A DNA stretch of 64,000 nucleotides from Liolophura sinensis. Its lineage: Eukaryota > Mollusca > Polyplacophora > Chitonida > Chitonidae. The stretch covers positions 74,550,028 to 74,614,027 of the forward strand of contig NC_088295.1 of assembly GCF_032854445.1 (NCBI RefSeq), read 5' to 3'. Positions 34,396 to 45,780 of this stretch are shown in pieces. The position numbers and the translations under genes were made by a program. The notes under the pieces were generated by a model. That model was not told the origin of the DNA. It searched no databases and worked only from the letters and a program-made list of their open reading frames with translations. Numbering within the stretch: the first letter of the stretch is position 1; each line of letters starts with the position of its first letter.

Positions 34396-35547
34396 TGAGC
34401 GATACCATAAAAAAATATAACGTATAACATGGGCGTACTGTGAAATTTCAAAATTGGTCTACAAAACTAAAATCGGTTAAAACATTTTATTCCTAAAACG
34501 GAGTTTGCATGTCGTGGAAGTAGTCTAGAACGATGCTTCAGCGCAAAGCATTTCTGTTTCTTGATCATCATTTTCAGGCGAGGGAAAGTTTCTTTAGCGT
34601 GTTTTCTAGCTACTTACGAATGGGGAAATGTCGATCTTTAAATCTGCGATTTAATGAAGTGATAAACCATCGTAATGTTTTGCTACACACAGCATCGCAA
34701 TGTGGATTCTTCTAAGAGATGGAGCGTCGATTTTCAACAGTCATATTCTGTAACAGTGTAAAATTACTGTCACATTTATGGTCACCTGTGAGATGAGGAA
34801 ACTTCCTCACCTGCCCACGCGTTCATCTGACTATATAATATCTGAGTCATCTGTATCGGGATTGCTTATTAGGAAAAATAAGAGAGAAAGTTACCCAGCT
34901 GCTCAGGTGCCTGGTGACATTTGGACTTTAGCTTAGTAATGTATCGTATTCAATTTGATGGCGTTGACTACACCTGCTTCTTGTTCCACAATTCCGTAGA
35001 ATAATTTACATCTTGTATTGCATCTATGACCCAAGCAAGGGTCACTTACTTTGCAAAATAAATCACAGATTTCCTGTAATTTTCTTCTCCTCTTTGTTCT
35101 CATGAAACAGTGAAGTAAATGAAAATGCCAAAACTTAATGATCTTTTACATAATCCAGTTGGATTATCGCTAGAAGAGCAAATTCATGTACATGCCTTTT
35201 TTGGTGTAAATGCTTTGAAACAGTATTAAAGGCACGTTTATGACATTGTGTATCGTGGGAAATGAATTTGAGCAGTACCAGGTGTAAGACAAGAATGTAG
35301 GGACAAAAATCCATCGGGCGGTTATTGGCCAACAAACAAACAATCAGCATAATTTAGAAACTTCTCAACAGCCTTTATATTTACGTCTTACTCTTCAGAC
35401 ACTTAGAATTCAATCACTTTCATCCGTAAGCCTACATTAAACAGTTGAATTCCGGAAATACAACTTTACACAATTAAATCAAACTATTTTGGGTTAGAAA
35501 TGAAACTTAAGACTTTTCAGCATCTCATTAACTTTGAATTTCTATTT
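34396..35547. other. No gene seen
   Basis: Nothing recognised. Confidence 0.5.
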
Positions 35548-35641
35548 ATTTATTTATTTATTTATTTATTTGATTGATGTGACACGCCAGCTCAAGATGT
35601 TTTCACTTATACGACGCTGATCAGGTTTATGTGTGGACAAA
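35548..35641 (-). mobile_element. SINE-A 3' fragment
   Basis: A run of TATT units (minus-strand tail), then GATTGATGTGACACGCC and CACTTATACGACGCTGATCA. It breaks off after the 3' domain. Confidence 0.75.
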
Positions 35642-36684
35642 AGCCGCAGCCCATACAACGAGAGACTCCTCTTATTTCAGTTTTATATTCACGTAAAGAT
35701 AATATTTATTTAAATAACCGGATGACCCTCTCCAGTCTTCTAACGCTTACTTTCTAAGCATTAAAAGATATCTCTGGCATGGTATCTTCTTCTGAAGGAA
35801 TGTAGTATTGTCAGTGTTTCATGTGATATGTAGATTTCACAGATACGATTGTTGGGCGTCCAGTAGAACTGGACATTAATGATGTAAGCGGATAGTTCAA
35901 CACCCCCCCCCCAACCCCCACCCACCCACACAATGATTTACTTTATCATCTAGCTTTCATAAAAACTCTGACAGAAGCCACCTGATTCCGAGCCAATGCC
36001 AATTCAATCTTCCCATTGGAGATACGCTGCTTTTCAGTGATGTTTATGAAGGGAAAAAAATTCTGAGCTTCTGTTTCCTGAACTTGAAAGAATATCATAT
36101 CTATGAAAAAAATGAGCGTTAAAACTATTCATCATATGCGAGATAAGGGCAAAGTAAAAAAATAAGTAGCTTAGTGCTCTCTGTCCGTAGTTCAAAGCTA
36201 AGGTCACTAGTGTGTCTTTTTTACGGCCAACACCTTTTTAAGCTGTGCAGAACACGGAGATTTTCTCAGAAATAGGCTACATTTTTAAGATTCTAATATT
36301 TTTAAAGGCCACAAAAGAGTTCAGTAGTTTGGAAGATTACTCTTTCCAGGCAAGTCTTATAGTCGTCGGAACAGATTATATTGTGTATCAATCGTATATA
36401 ATAATGAACGTTCCAGGTCAAAGACCGCAAAACAAATTTCCACAACAACGTTCAACAGAAGCCAACATTACAGAACTTATATACAGTAAGAAATTAAGAC
36501 GGACTCATGTGAAGAAAATCTTTCAACCGCCAAAGACACAAGCAATATTCTAGACGCATAAATTTAACTGGTATCCAGATCGTGTATACTGATAGAATAG
36601 TATTTGTTGTTCATCAAAATATTAATTCACTTGCACTCTGAATGCAGTTGTTTATATATCCAAAGAGACGGTTTTATTCAACAC
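35642..36684. other. No gene seen; C-rich tract
   Basis: Contains a C-rich tract at about 35903-35930. A 102-codon open frame at 36245-36553 shows no family motif. Confidence 0.4.
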
Positions 36685-36914
36685 CATGGATTTAGCGCGT
36701 TACCTTTCACCAATGCGGTCTCTGTGTGTTCAAGTCCAGCTCATGCTGGATTACTCTCTGGCCGTACGTGGGAAGGTCTACCAGCAACCTGAGGATGGTC
36801 GTGAGTTTCCCCCGGACTCTGCCTGGTTTCCTCCGACCATAATGCTGGCTGACGTCGTAAGAGTGAAATATTCTTGAGTACGACGTAAAACACCAATCAA
36901 ATAAATAAATAAAT
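36685..36914 (+). mobile_element. SINE-A, nearly complete, short head deletion
   Basis: Part of the head (TTTAGCGCG) is joined to TTTCACCAATGCGG, so the stretch holding AGCGTAATGACCCAGG is missing. The remaining B box (GTTCAAGTCCAGC), central domain, 3' domain and AAAT tail are intact. Confidence 0.9.
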
Positions 36915-37029
36915 ATAACGTTTTAACCTTTAACTCCGGTAAATTGTTAATCACATTAAACAAAGAGACAGGCTTCCCTAATTCAAAAACAGTAATCCCA
37001 TTTTAGTTCTCCAGAAAATCCTTAATTCG

Positions 37030-37200
37030 TGTGGAAAAGATAAGGTGTTGTCCGGGATTTTTTATCACAGTTAAGACCAATTTGACGTGCTGCAGCCTAT
37101 CACAGCGAAATATAGATCTGAAATGAAAAAATAAAACAGTTTTAAAGCCACAACTTCATGTTCGCACAGCATTATGGAACCATGCATTGAGTTGGCATAC
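37030..37200 (+). repeat. Mosaic block G, diverged copy
   Basis: TTAAGACCAATTTGACGTGC and the following TTTTAAAGCCACAACTTCAT match block G at 41200-41330 and 45480-45650 in order. See those entries. Confidence 0.6.
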
Positions 37201-37230
37201 GTTCTGTAATTTGTCAGCTTAATTTTCCTT

Positions 37231-37372
37231 AGTGGCCACTATGGCACAGTGGTTAGAGTGCTAGCTCAGCAGAATGACCATGAGCCTCTCACCAAAATGC
37301 TTGTCACCGTTCTGTAAGTGAAATATTCTTGAGTGCGAGATAAAACATCAAATCAAATAAACGAATAAAATA
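37231..37372 (+). mobile_element. SINE-A with internal deletion
   Basis: The head (GGCACAGTGGTTAGAGTGCT ... GAGCCTCTCACC) passes straight into the 3' domain (AAAATGCTTGTCACCG) and the tail. The join falls where head and 3' domain share a CACC..AATGC-like string, suggesting deletion between microhomologies. Confidence 0.85.
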
Positions 37373-37469
37373 ATTTGCCGTTGACTATTCTGATATTACA
37401 GTTCAACTGAGCGTTATGTTTCGGCGTCAGTTGCAAAACATGAAAGAAAGTACAGAATACGATAGTATA

Positions 37470-38060
37470 GAATAGATGAATGGGTCACACATTTCGTCCA
37501 GTATCAGCAACTATTTTCTGATCTTTGTGCTGACTAAATTGATCCCTCTTTGGCAGTTATACAGTTAAATCAAGGAGTCTTGAAGGCTTCAAGATGAAGG
37601 GAACGGATCAGTCAATGTCCTTACGTGTCACTCACAACCTCCGAAAAGAGACATGAAGTTAAATCAACTGTTAACTGACAGAGTAATTTGGTATTCTGTT
37701 TCAAAAAATAATAGTAATCAATTACACCTCCGTGTCTTTCTGTGTTCCCATCAGTTCATCTGTTGTGTGCCAATCTCCCGGAGCTAAGGCAGTCAGTAGT
37801 GTTATTAGTCCATGTGGCAAGCTTTAAAACCAACGCCAACAACCACCTCAAGCCGAATTCGGAACAAAGACGCTTTTCCATCTCCTGAATGAATATTAAG
37901 CCAGTGAATATCTGAGGGCAAAAATTAAATTATCCCACGGTATGATTCCGGCTGAATGCGTTTATGATCGGATAAATACACACTGGGGGTTGTCTAAAAT
38001 TTGAAACATGCTAACTTTGAAATCTGGCTTTTATATTTTAAGCTGAAAGTGTGTCTCGAT
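37470..38060 (+). repeat. Mosaic block B, copy 1
   Basis: Partner of 48183-48775: ATAGATGAATGGG, GGCTTCAAGATGAAGGGAAC, CCTTACGTGTCACTCA and TTAAATTATCCCACG occur in the same order in both. Noncoding. Confidence 0.8.
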
Positions 38061-38219
38061 CTAAACATGTGTTTACATGTTTCCATGTTTGTAATATACC
38101 AGGTTATTTAAGCGTGATATACACATAACACTAACACTATTCTAGGCGCGTTCCGTGTTGTTCTTGACAGTGGGTGAAAGTTTCAAATGCGCATGCGTCG
38201 CAATTCGTGACGTGTAGCA

Positions 38220-39075
38220 AATTGGTTTTTGTGCAATGTAGTGCGTGTATGTGTGTGGTTGATTCATGTTTTCATTCTCAAGATATCCTTTAACATTTCA
38301 ACATCGGATCACTGTTAAGAATTATTCTGAGATGTCATATCAGATGGAAGTGATGGTGCCTGAGGTGTCGATCATACAGTGCACTGGGACGCTCTTTTTA
38401 CATGGCACCATTACGATGCAGACAATCCGACAACAGTTCGATTTCTCTCCTGACAACGAAAAATGCTAAGAAATAGTTAAATTATAGACTTGCCGTCTGG
38501 CATACAGTCATGACTGTGTTTTTCTGTTTCACGAATTTCAAAATGGTTGTGTTGACATTAACTTTGGCCCGTCTATGGAGAAGAACGCCAGACATGCAGT
38601 GTTTGCTTTTAAACAGGCTACTATAAGACAGTTATGTCGCCCCTAGGTAATTGGACTACGGCAAATACCGCCAAGCTTTGACCAGACTCCGTACAGGACA
38701 TAGCGTGAGTTGCCTCCCTTCTGTAGCCATGACCTTACCTTTCCTGAAGTACAAATAGTCTCCTGTGAAACAAAAGAAATAGAGTAATTATTGTCTTTAT
38801 AGGCAAGAACGTCTCTCTACAACAGACACCAGCGATGTCTTAGGCTTGTTTGTCTTTGTAAGAATGTGATATATGTCTGTAATTCCCTGGCAATGTATTG
38901 TCAGTGATATTTGCAAGTACAGACAAATCAATGCGACTTATTTCAGATCGTTCTATGCACTGTTATGTTTATGTGAGTGGACCTTGCATATAATCTAAAC
39001 GACGACATTCATCAGTGATATTTATGAGAGTTAATAATGAAGATCGTGGCACATAGATATTAGTTGCCAGCTAAA
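38220..39075 (+). repeat. Mosaic block C, copy 1
   Basis: Partner of 50500-51500. Shared landmarks are ATGTTTTCATTCT near the start, GTGTTTGCTTTTAAACAG, TCTTAGGCTTGTTTGTCTTT and GTTAATAATGAAGATCGT. A partial third copy is at 44600-44760. The open frame at 38266-38469 is not preserved in the other copies, so it is not a gene. Confidence 0.8.
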
Positions 39076-39149
39076 ACTTACTGTATATGTATGTCGTAAT
39101 AAGTTTGATAAGTCCATCAATGACTCGCATTATGGGGGATCATGTTTAA

Positions 39150-39335
39150 CCATTCCTTTATGGTAAATCAATCGATAATGGCGTTACAGTGTCTCATCCA
39201 CCACAATTGCACAGGAGCTATTGTCTTTTGACTGATCACGTGGTAATATTCTATATCATCGTCTACTTGGATAAATACAGGTACCTCTTCCTTTGACAGA
39301 AGATAAAGACAGCAGCCTACGAGACAAAGACATTG
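39150..39335 (+). repeat. Mosaic block D, copy 1
   Basis: ACCATTCCTTTATGG then ATAATGGCGTTACAGTGTC and GATCACGTGGTAATA match 44910-45135, and in part 52530-52640. The open frames here are repeat-derived. Confidence 0.75.
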
Positions 39336-39679
39336 TCTGGTAGACACAATGCATATAATTAAACATGAGTTTCTCTTGCACCAATTCCCAATGCCTGAGA
39401 CACACAAGTCGATGCCATCTTACCGTTAATCGAACGGACCACATGTATGTTAAAGGATAGGATCTCAAAAGCTTACCCCATATGCCAACCAATAGACCAA
39501 CTGACCAGGTGACCGACAGATCGACCAAAAGATCGACAGACAGATCGCCTTATAAAACTACTTGTCATAATTAAAAATGTTGGTAAATCACAGTCCTGAT
39601 TTCCGACCTTAACTTGTAGTGCCTCCACCTCAGCTTGTCAAAAATAAAATCTCCAACGTGAGTCATTGAAGCACGTTGA
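39336..39679. other. No gene seen
   Basis: Includes a short run of related GACCAAC/GACAGA-type steps at 39485-39545. Nothing else is found. Confidence 0.4.
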
Positions 39680-39980
39680 AAAATCAGTTATGAAAACAAA
39701 CATCAAAGAGCTTATTCTGGAAGCATGTGCTTTACAAAAAATAGACAGAATAGAGAGCTAATAAGCCGATTTAAGTCTACTCTTCTCCTCTTTTAACAGA
39801 ATAAAGTAGCAAGTTTGTGCAGTACATTTACAGCTTGTGAAAACGCACGTAATGTTCAATGATATCTAGACACCTCTTTGAAGCCAATGTGTCATGAAGC
39901 GTTGCTGAAATCCGATCAAATTCCATATTGTTTAGCGAAAGTGGCCGACTGACGGCCACGATAGACTACTGACCGATCAC
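39680..39980 (+). repeat. Mosaic block E, copy 1
   Basis: CTTATTCTGGAAGCATGTG, TAAGCCGATTTAAG and CCGATCAAATTCCATATTG match 45240-45450 and 53355-53560. The right end is cut by the SINE-B insertion. Confidence 0.8.
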
Positions 39981-39994
39981 TTCCAAGACATTAA

Positions 39995-40334
39995 ACCGGC
40001 CCGGATAGCACAGTTGGTAGAGCGTCCGCTTCCTCTCAATCCTTGATCGAGTCACACCTAAGACTTTGAAAGAGGAAGTTGTAACTTGGCGTTCAGCATG
40101 AAGGGGATAGTGCAACGACTGGTTGACCCGTATCAGTATAATGGCTCAAGCGGGACGCCTTACTTGCCTTCGGTAAGTCGTCTCAGTGAAGCAGTGGAAA
40201 TAAAAGAGCGGTGGAAATCCGTCCTGCAACAAGGAGGCACATTACACGTACATGCACCCTAAGGATTCCTTCGTCGTCATATGACTGAAAAATCGTTAAG
40301 TACGACGTTAAACCCCAAGCGCTCATTCACTCAC
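39995..40334 (+). mobile_element. SINE-B, full length, with TSD
   Basis: A second tRNA-derived family: head with A box TAGCACAGTTGG (40006-40017) and B-box-like GATCGAGTCAC (40045-40055), a long body, then a 3' domain (CGTCGTCATATGACTG ... TAAGTACGACGTTAAACCCC) and a TCACTCACT tail. It is flanked by TCCAAGACATTAA (39982-39994) and TCCAAGACATCAA (40335-40347), a 13-bp TSD with one mismatch. Its 3' domain is clearly related to that of SINE-A. Confidence 0.92.
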
Positions 40335-40347
40335 TCCAAGACATCAA

Positions 40348-40799
40348 TCTGCTGACGGCTGTTTAAGGATCGCTGGACCTAAAAGATAAGAATTCCGATC
40401 TGGTAGCTTCATTTTCTATGCTTTTGACTTTCATGTCATGATACTACTGATTGTACATCACAGATTTCCTTGACAGGGAAAGAGAGGTAAATCGTCAATG
40501 ATGAAGACACATGAAAACCAACAGCTAATGACCTTCGCCTATATGCAGGAACCATTCATCGAAACACAAATGCAAGGGGCTATTATGCACATCCTGAAAG
40601 TGCTAAGCTTACGTAACACATCTTAAAATAGGGTTCAAAGAGTTCTTTGACTTCTTGCCATGTACAACTTGGTCCACAGCAATAATACATGTATTCTAAG
40701 GGTGACTGAAAAGGTGCAATGAATCTTTGTTTGTTACAGCTAAAGATGTGATATATTTCTAGGCATATATCTGTGTGTCTTTCTATCTGTCAGTAATAT
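40348..40799. other. No gene seen
   Basis: Nothing recognised. Confidence 0.45.
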
Positions 40800-41195
40800 A
40801 CCCCGCACAGTGTACAGGACATGTGTCTTTACTTTGAGTATGAGCCTTGTGTCAAAAATATTGAGTGCCAAAATGTGGCGTGTCCAAATGTGGCATGTTT
40901 GTATGCCCTGACACCACACAGATATGACAGAAAAATCATCTACACGAAGATCCCCCCCCCCCCCCCGCCACCTCCACACACCAGACTCAAAAGCAGCACT
41001 GGCCTCAGACAAAGAGATTCCTGTAAAATCTGATTCTACCCTACACACTAACTTTGTCACCCTAATGAAAAGTCCTCTGTATCCCATATTCAAGCCGCTT
41101 CCCACGATTTGGTATTTATCAGAAAACAAATCGCTCCATATTAAAACAACATCCACGTTTTAGTTCTCTACAATCTCCCGTTGTCATGGAAAAAA
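40800..41195 (+). repeat. Mosaic block F, copy 1, with poly(C) tract
   Basis: ATGAGCCTTGTGTC, GTGGCGTGTCC, ATTCCTGTAAAATC and TTTATCAGAAAACAAATCGC match 44040-44400 and 53840-54215. A C14 run at about 40952-40965 is unique to this copy and probably slippage-prone. Open frames across it on both strands are incidental. Confidence 0.8.
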
Positions 41196-41420
41196 TGTTT
41201 TATCCCTTACATTTTTTATGAATTTAAGACCCATTTGTCGTGCTGCATCATATTAAGTGAAATATTAAAATAAAAACATTTTTTAAGCTACAGCTTAATG
41301 TTCAAATAGCTTTACGGTAATCTCCAGCGCGTTTCTGTTGGAAGTCAACCACAACGTTAACATCTGTTAACAACCTTCCCTCTTCTTTGCTGAGTTTGGC
41401 CTTGAAGGTTTACATACTAA
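41196..41420 (+). repeat. Mosaic block G, copy 2
   Basis: ATGAATTTAAGACCCATTTG, TCGTGCTGCATCATA and GGAAGTCAACCACAAC match 45470-45660. Shorter versions are at 37030-37200 and 44505-44560, and remote ones inside module Y (17225, 20410). Confidence 0.8.
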
Positions 41421-41520
41421 CCGGTAATAGAAGGAAAATATGCCGAAAAAAGGCCAGCCGTATTAGGCTAGTGTTGATGAGAATGATATTGTTTGTCTGC
41501 TAAGAGTTTTGTTTCGCGTT

Positions 41521-42160
41521 AACCGTAATCGTAACCAGGCTAACATCGTACCAGTTGTCCAATCCACAAACAGAGCTGCACCCACAGATCGTCACCAGCA
41601 TAACGCCCTACCAAATGTCCATTCTCAAAACACAGCTGTACACACAGATCGTAACCAGCATAACGCTGTACCAAATGCCCATTCTCAACACACAGCTGTA
41701 CACACAGATCGTAACCAGCATAACGCTGTAGTAAATGTCCATTCCCAACACACAGCTGTGCACACAGATCGTAACCAACATAACGCCCTACCAAATGTCC
41801 ATTCCCAACACACAGCTGTGCACACAGATGGTAACCAGCATAACGCTGTACCAAATGTCCATTCCCAACACACAGCTGTGCACACAGATCGTAACCAGCA
41901 TAACACTGTACCAAATGTCCATTCCCAACACACAGCTGTGCACACAGATCGTAACCATCATAACACTGTACCAAATGTCCATTCCCAACACACAGGTGTG
42001 CACACAGATCGTAACCAGCATAACACTGTACCAAATGTCCATTCCCAACACACAGCTGTGCACACAGATCGTAACACACAGATGTGCACTGCACACAGAT
42101 CGCAACAAGCATAACGTTGTGCACACAGATCGTAACCAACATAACGCTGTACCGACAGTC
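41521..42160 (+). repeat. 60-bp minisatellite, array 1
   Basis: About nine 60-bp units (41521-42060) plus a rearranged partial end, of the type CACACAGATCGTAACCAGCA, TAACGCTGTACCAAATGTCC, ATTCCCAACACACAGCTGTG. The inner units are strongly homogenised; the first and last are diverged. With period 60, open frames of up to about 200 codons occur in several frames on both strands, with a 20-residue period (for example VHTDRNQHNAV). Open frames on both strands at once, no start or splice context and an older noncoding-looking sister array argue against a protein. Confidence 0.95.
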
Positions 42161-42179
42161 GACCTCACAAAATCAGCTG

Positions 42180-43690
42180 TATTTAGGTACTGAACATGAC
42201 CATATTGGCGATAACTGATTTTTAACTTCTCCAAAGTGACAATGATATGTACGAATTAACGCAAGTGAGCTAGATAAGAAATGTGGAAAAGTGGCACCAG
42301 TCGTTAACAGGCGGCTTAAACTTGATATTGCATTTCTTGCTCTAGAAACTATAAACCAATAATGTATACACCTTTTTAAGTCCCCTCTGGGGCAGTTCCC
42401 AATGGCGCGCAAGCTCCCGCCATGGCGACAATCCGCCAGCGGTATTGCTATCAATCCAGGCAGCCGAGTCTTCCGCAAACGAAAACAATGGAGTAAAACA
42501 GAAAGCCCGTCAAGGAAGATTTTCCATCTCCGGCTTCATGATAAAGCCAAAGAAAGCCGGCAGAACATCTCACAGAAAAACATAACACGAGCTCCTTCCA
42601 GCTAAATATCTTTCTAATTGGAGAGACACACACAGCCGGCTTTATCTAAATTCTAAAAATGTCAACTTTCGAATCAGGCTTCTTTCGGGTAACTGGAATG
42701 TGTGCTTCGTCCTCAGCAGAAAACAGAATTGCGAGGAGGATAAATGATGTGAGATGTGTTTGCAGGTTGTAAGAATATGAAATAATTCCACCTAGGAGTT
42801 TGAGCCAAGGCGTAACGTCAGTTCATCAGCAAACTTATGTAATCCAATCATATATACACGGAATAATTCAACCGAATTTACTGGCATAATCTTTGAATAT
42901 CTAGCCATTTTGGAGCAAGCTGCGCATGATTGCATAAATTTACAACTGGCTATTGACAAAATACACTGAAATAAAACTTTACCGCGCACCTCAGGCCAGG
43001 GATTCTAGCCAGCGGATATGGAGCGGTTAGTTTCGACGATGTTCGCCCAGGAATAAACTGTCCACTTTACAATGGACGGCCATCAGTTACCATTTCGTCG
43101 CGTATATTTATAGTTGATGTTTGCACAATATAACTGTTATAAATCCGACGAAAACAATCTTGCCACAAAGTTATCTTTACAGGTAATGCATCTCTCATCA
43201 AACCGAATGTTTAAGGGTACCACTTAAACAGATAAGCAACTAACATAGAAATAAAATATTGTTAGGAATTAGACCGTATTTATGTAGCTATCTATGTTAT
43301 AAAGTGTGACAGTATGGCAGAAAACATTCATCCACTCGACTGTTGATTTCCTGTTACGCACTGAAGAAAAATGCGGAGACGCCATATTAGAAAAGTGAGA
43401 AAACCAACTGGAGCCTGGGGCACTCATCTACATCTGTACGACTATGGTATTACAACACGGTGAGCTCTGAATCTGCCTTCCTTATACAGACACTGCTATA
43501 TATTGTCATGACAATCTATTGGTTGCTGTGGACACGGGATGAATAAATGGAGCCTGAAAATTATTTCAATTAGTACAAAAAAAAACAGTAGGCTGTGGAG
43601 TTATATTTCTATGTTTTTTTGTGTTTTTGTAATTTTTTAATTCAGTACTGAAATTGTACAAAAATTGTAAATTTTTTTGTTTGTTTGGGG
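42180..43690 (+). repeat. Mosaic block I, copy 1
   Basis: Partner of 47122-48182 (direct, partial) and of 54550-55860 (inverted). Landmarks are AATGTATACACC, TCCGCCAGCGGTATTGCTAT, CTTCATGATAAAGCCAAAG, TTTCGGGTAACTGGAATG and GGAGCCTGGGGCACTCA. The segment at 42190-42235 is the uninterrupted version of the site holding the inverted-repeat element at 46367-47121. Confidence 0.85.
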
Positions 43691-43780
43691 GTTTTTTTGT
43701 TGGTTTGTTTTGGGGTTTTTTTGTTTTTTTTTTGTTTTGTTTTGTTTTTTCTTTTGTTTTTTGTTTGTTTGTTTTATCAT
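43600..43780. repeat. T/G-rich low-complexity expansion
   Basis: Runs of T5-9 separated by single or double G (TTTTTGTTTG type). The inverted partner near 54560-54640 has no comparable tract, so the expansion is specific to this copy. Lysine/asparagine-rich or phenylalanine-rich frames here are composition artefacts. Confidence 0.85.
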
Positions 43781-43944
43781 CATAGAACAACAATATAGAA
43801 ATTTCCATGTGACTTACAAATACAAACTTAAGGGTAAAGTTTCGGTAGTTAACTTCACTGTTGTGTTGTATGGAATTTAGCGAATATCTATATACTTATC
43901 AAATAGAAGTATATATTTTTCTGCAATTCTTATTTTGTTAAATA

Positions 43945-44405
43945 AATTAACTTTGAACTAGCGGCGACGAGATACGAACCGGCGACCGCACTTGCACAAC
44001 ACAGGCTAATAAAAGGGAATTAATGAGAGGAAAAATACATCCTGTATAGGGTAGCAGAAATGTATCTTGTTTTGAAAATGTGTCAAAATATCGCCCGCCG
44101 AAATGTTGCGTGTCCTAAAGTAGCGTGCGTGTCTTTAATCTTCTGACACAATAATATACTTCTTAACTTAATAGTGACAAGTAGCTCTTCGACAAAGACT
44201 GATTCAAATTAAAAGAGGCTCTTGTAAAATGTGAATCTGCTCTATACATACCAAGTTTGTCACTCTGAGAAAAATTCCTCTGTACACAATATTAAAACCA
44301 CTTTGCAAAATCCCGGTTTGGTATTTATCAGAAAACATAAACGCTCCAAAACAACATTCACCCTTTAGCTCTCCACAAACTCCCTCTGCCATAAAAAACA
44401 ATCAG
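43945..44405 (+). repeat. Mosaic block F, copy 2
   Basis: Matches 40800-41195 and 53745-54215. Its left end has a segment (GACGAGATACGAACCGGCGA) whose reverse complement resembles a tRNA-type B box (GGTTCGTATCTC); the counterpart at 53765-53795 reads GGTTCGAATCTC on the minus strand. An old tRNA-headed SINE may be embedded here. Confidence 0.75.
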
Positions 44406-44800
44406 TGCGGCATCATATTATGTGAAATATTTAAATTAAAACATACACTTTTATATTCAAATAACTTTGGATTAATCTCATTAGTTATAGAAAAACAATT
44501 TTATCCGTTCCATTGTTTTATGAATTTAAGACCCACTTTTCGTGCTGAAACGTAAAGAAACATAAATTAAAATTTTCGAATTTTCAAATATTTGTATTTT
44601 CATGCACATTTGGTATGGTCTAGCTAAGGAGAACGGCACAAGACAATCGGTGTTTGCTTTCAAATAGCAAACTGTACATGTATGATGTAATTCCCCATAC
44701 ACTCCAGCGTCATCCTGCACTTCTTTTAAGCTTTGAGTTATACAAGAATATAACCACTAAATTACAAGGATCCAGTCGCCATGCGCTTAATGCGCTGTTG
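44406..44800 (+). repeat. Mosaic blocks G and C (partial) with empty insertion site
   Basis: 44505-44560 matches block G. 44600-44760 matches block C (GTGTTTGCTTTCAAATAG; CATCCTGCACT..TTTTAAGCTTTGAG). At about 44744-44765 the sequence runs from AAGAATATAACCA into ATTACAAGGATCCAGTCGCC with only CTAA between. At 51590-52421 the same flanks are separated by an 828-bp element. Confidence 0.8.
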
Positions 44801-44899
44801 ACTACCGTATGAACAAATTCCCCTAAAGTAGATGTACAGATGACGTTTTATTAATCCTCAGAACGGAAAGTCAGTCACTGGCCCTTAGTGCATTATGAG

Positions 44900-45135
44900 G
44901 TATCAGGTTTAACCATTCCTTTATGGCAATCCATCAATAATGGCGTCACAATGTGTCATCCACCACAGTCTTAATCACTATCTTCATCCTTTCCCCCTCT
45001 CTCGCTTGGGGACAAGACATACAGGGTGTGGCAGTGTACCACAAAATCCTATTCTTCGTCAGTTAATCTTAACAATTATTACTGTCAGTCGCGCAGAAAG
45101 TATTGTCTATGGTTTGATCACGTGATAATACTGTA
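44900..45135 (+). repeat. Mosaic block D, copy 2
   Basis: Matches 39150-39335 (ACCATTCCTTTATGGCAATC, GTGTCATCCACCACA, GATCACGTGATAATA) with an inserted stretch in the middle. Confidence 0.75.
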
Positions 45136-45470
45136 TTGGATACATATAGTTATAGACCCACATAATCTAGTGTATCAGAAGGTCTCAAACCAGTTTAATG
45201 TCAAGGTCAGGGAAACAATGGATCGTATGATTTCTATGTACAGCGTGTCTAAACAATCATCAAGGCGCTTATTCTGGAAACACGTGGCTGACAAATAATA
45301 GACAAAATAGAAAGCTAATCTTAGATAAGCCGATTTTAGTCAGCTGTTTTTCATTGTTTTGTTTTTTTTGTTTTTTTTTTGTTGTTTTTTTTTGTACAAT
45401 ATAAAATGACAAGTTTGTGCCATACATTTATAACTGGTGAAAGCACACGTCAACTCCAGTAACATATAAC
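45136..45470 (+). repeat. Mosaic block E, copy 2
   Basis: CTTATTCTGGAAACACGTGG, ATAAGCCGATTTTAGTC and CAAGTTTGTGCCATACATTT match 39680-39870. A T/G-rich run (45355-45395) interrupts it. Confidence 0.75.
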
Positions 45471-45780
45471 ATGCTGTTAAATCCCTTACAGCATTTTTTT
45501 ATGAATTTAAGACCCATTTGTCGTGCTGCATAATACTGGGTGAAATATTAAAATTAAAAAACTATTTAAAACTAGGGCCTGATGTTAGCTTTAGCTGATG
45601 TTTACAGTAATCTCTTTCGGTTGGAAGCCAACCACAACTATAGACTCTCTTTTTTGATTTGCTTAATCTTGAAAGTTTACACACTGAAAGGTAATACAAG
45701 GGAAATGTGACAAAAAAGGCCAGAAGAGTTAATGAGAATTACATTGTTTGTTTGGTTAGAGTTTGACGTCGCTTTAAAAT
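45471..45780 (+). repeat. Mosaic block G, copy 3
   Basis: Matches 41196-41520 and leads directly into the second 60-bp array, as block G copy 2 leads into the first. Block and array therefore duplicated together. Confidence 0.8.

Noticed and set aside
41540-42234. Minus-strand cysteine-rich repeat proteins
   Set aside because: Antisense reading of the 60-bp minisatellite; the cysteines come from the ACA/GCA repeats, and several overlapping frames are open simultaneously.
43566-43880. Lysine/asparagine-rich or phenylalanine-rich proteins
   Set aside because: Low-complexity T/G tract. The frame is absent from the inverted sister block.
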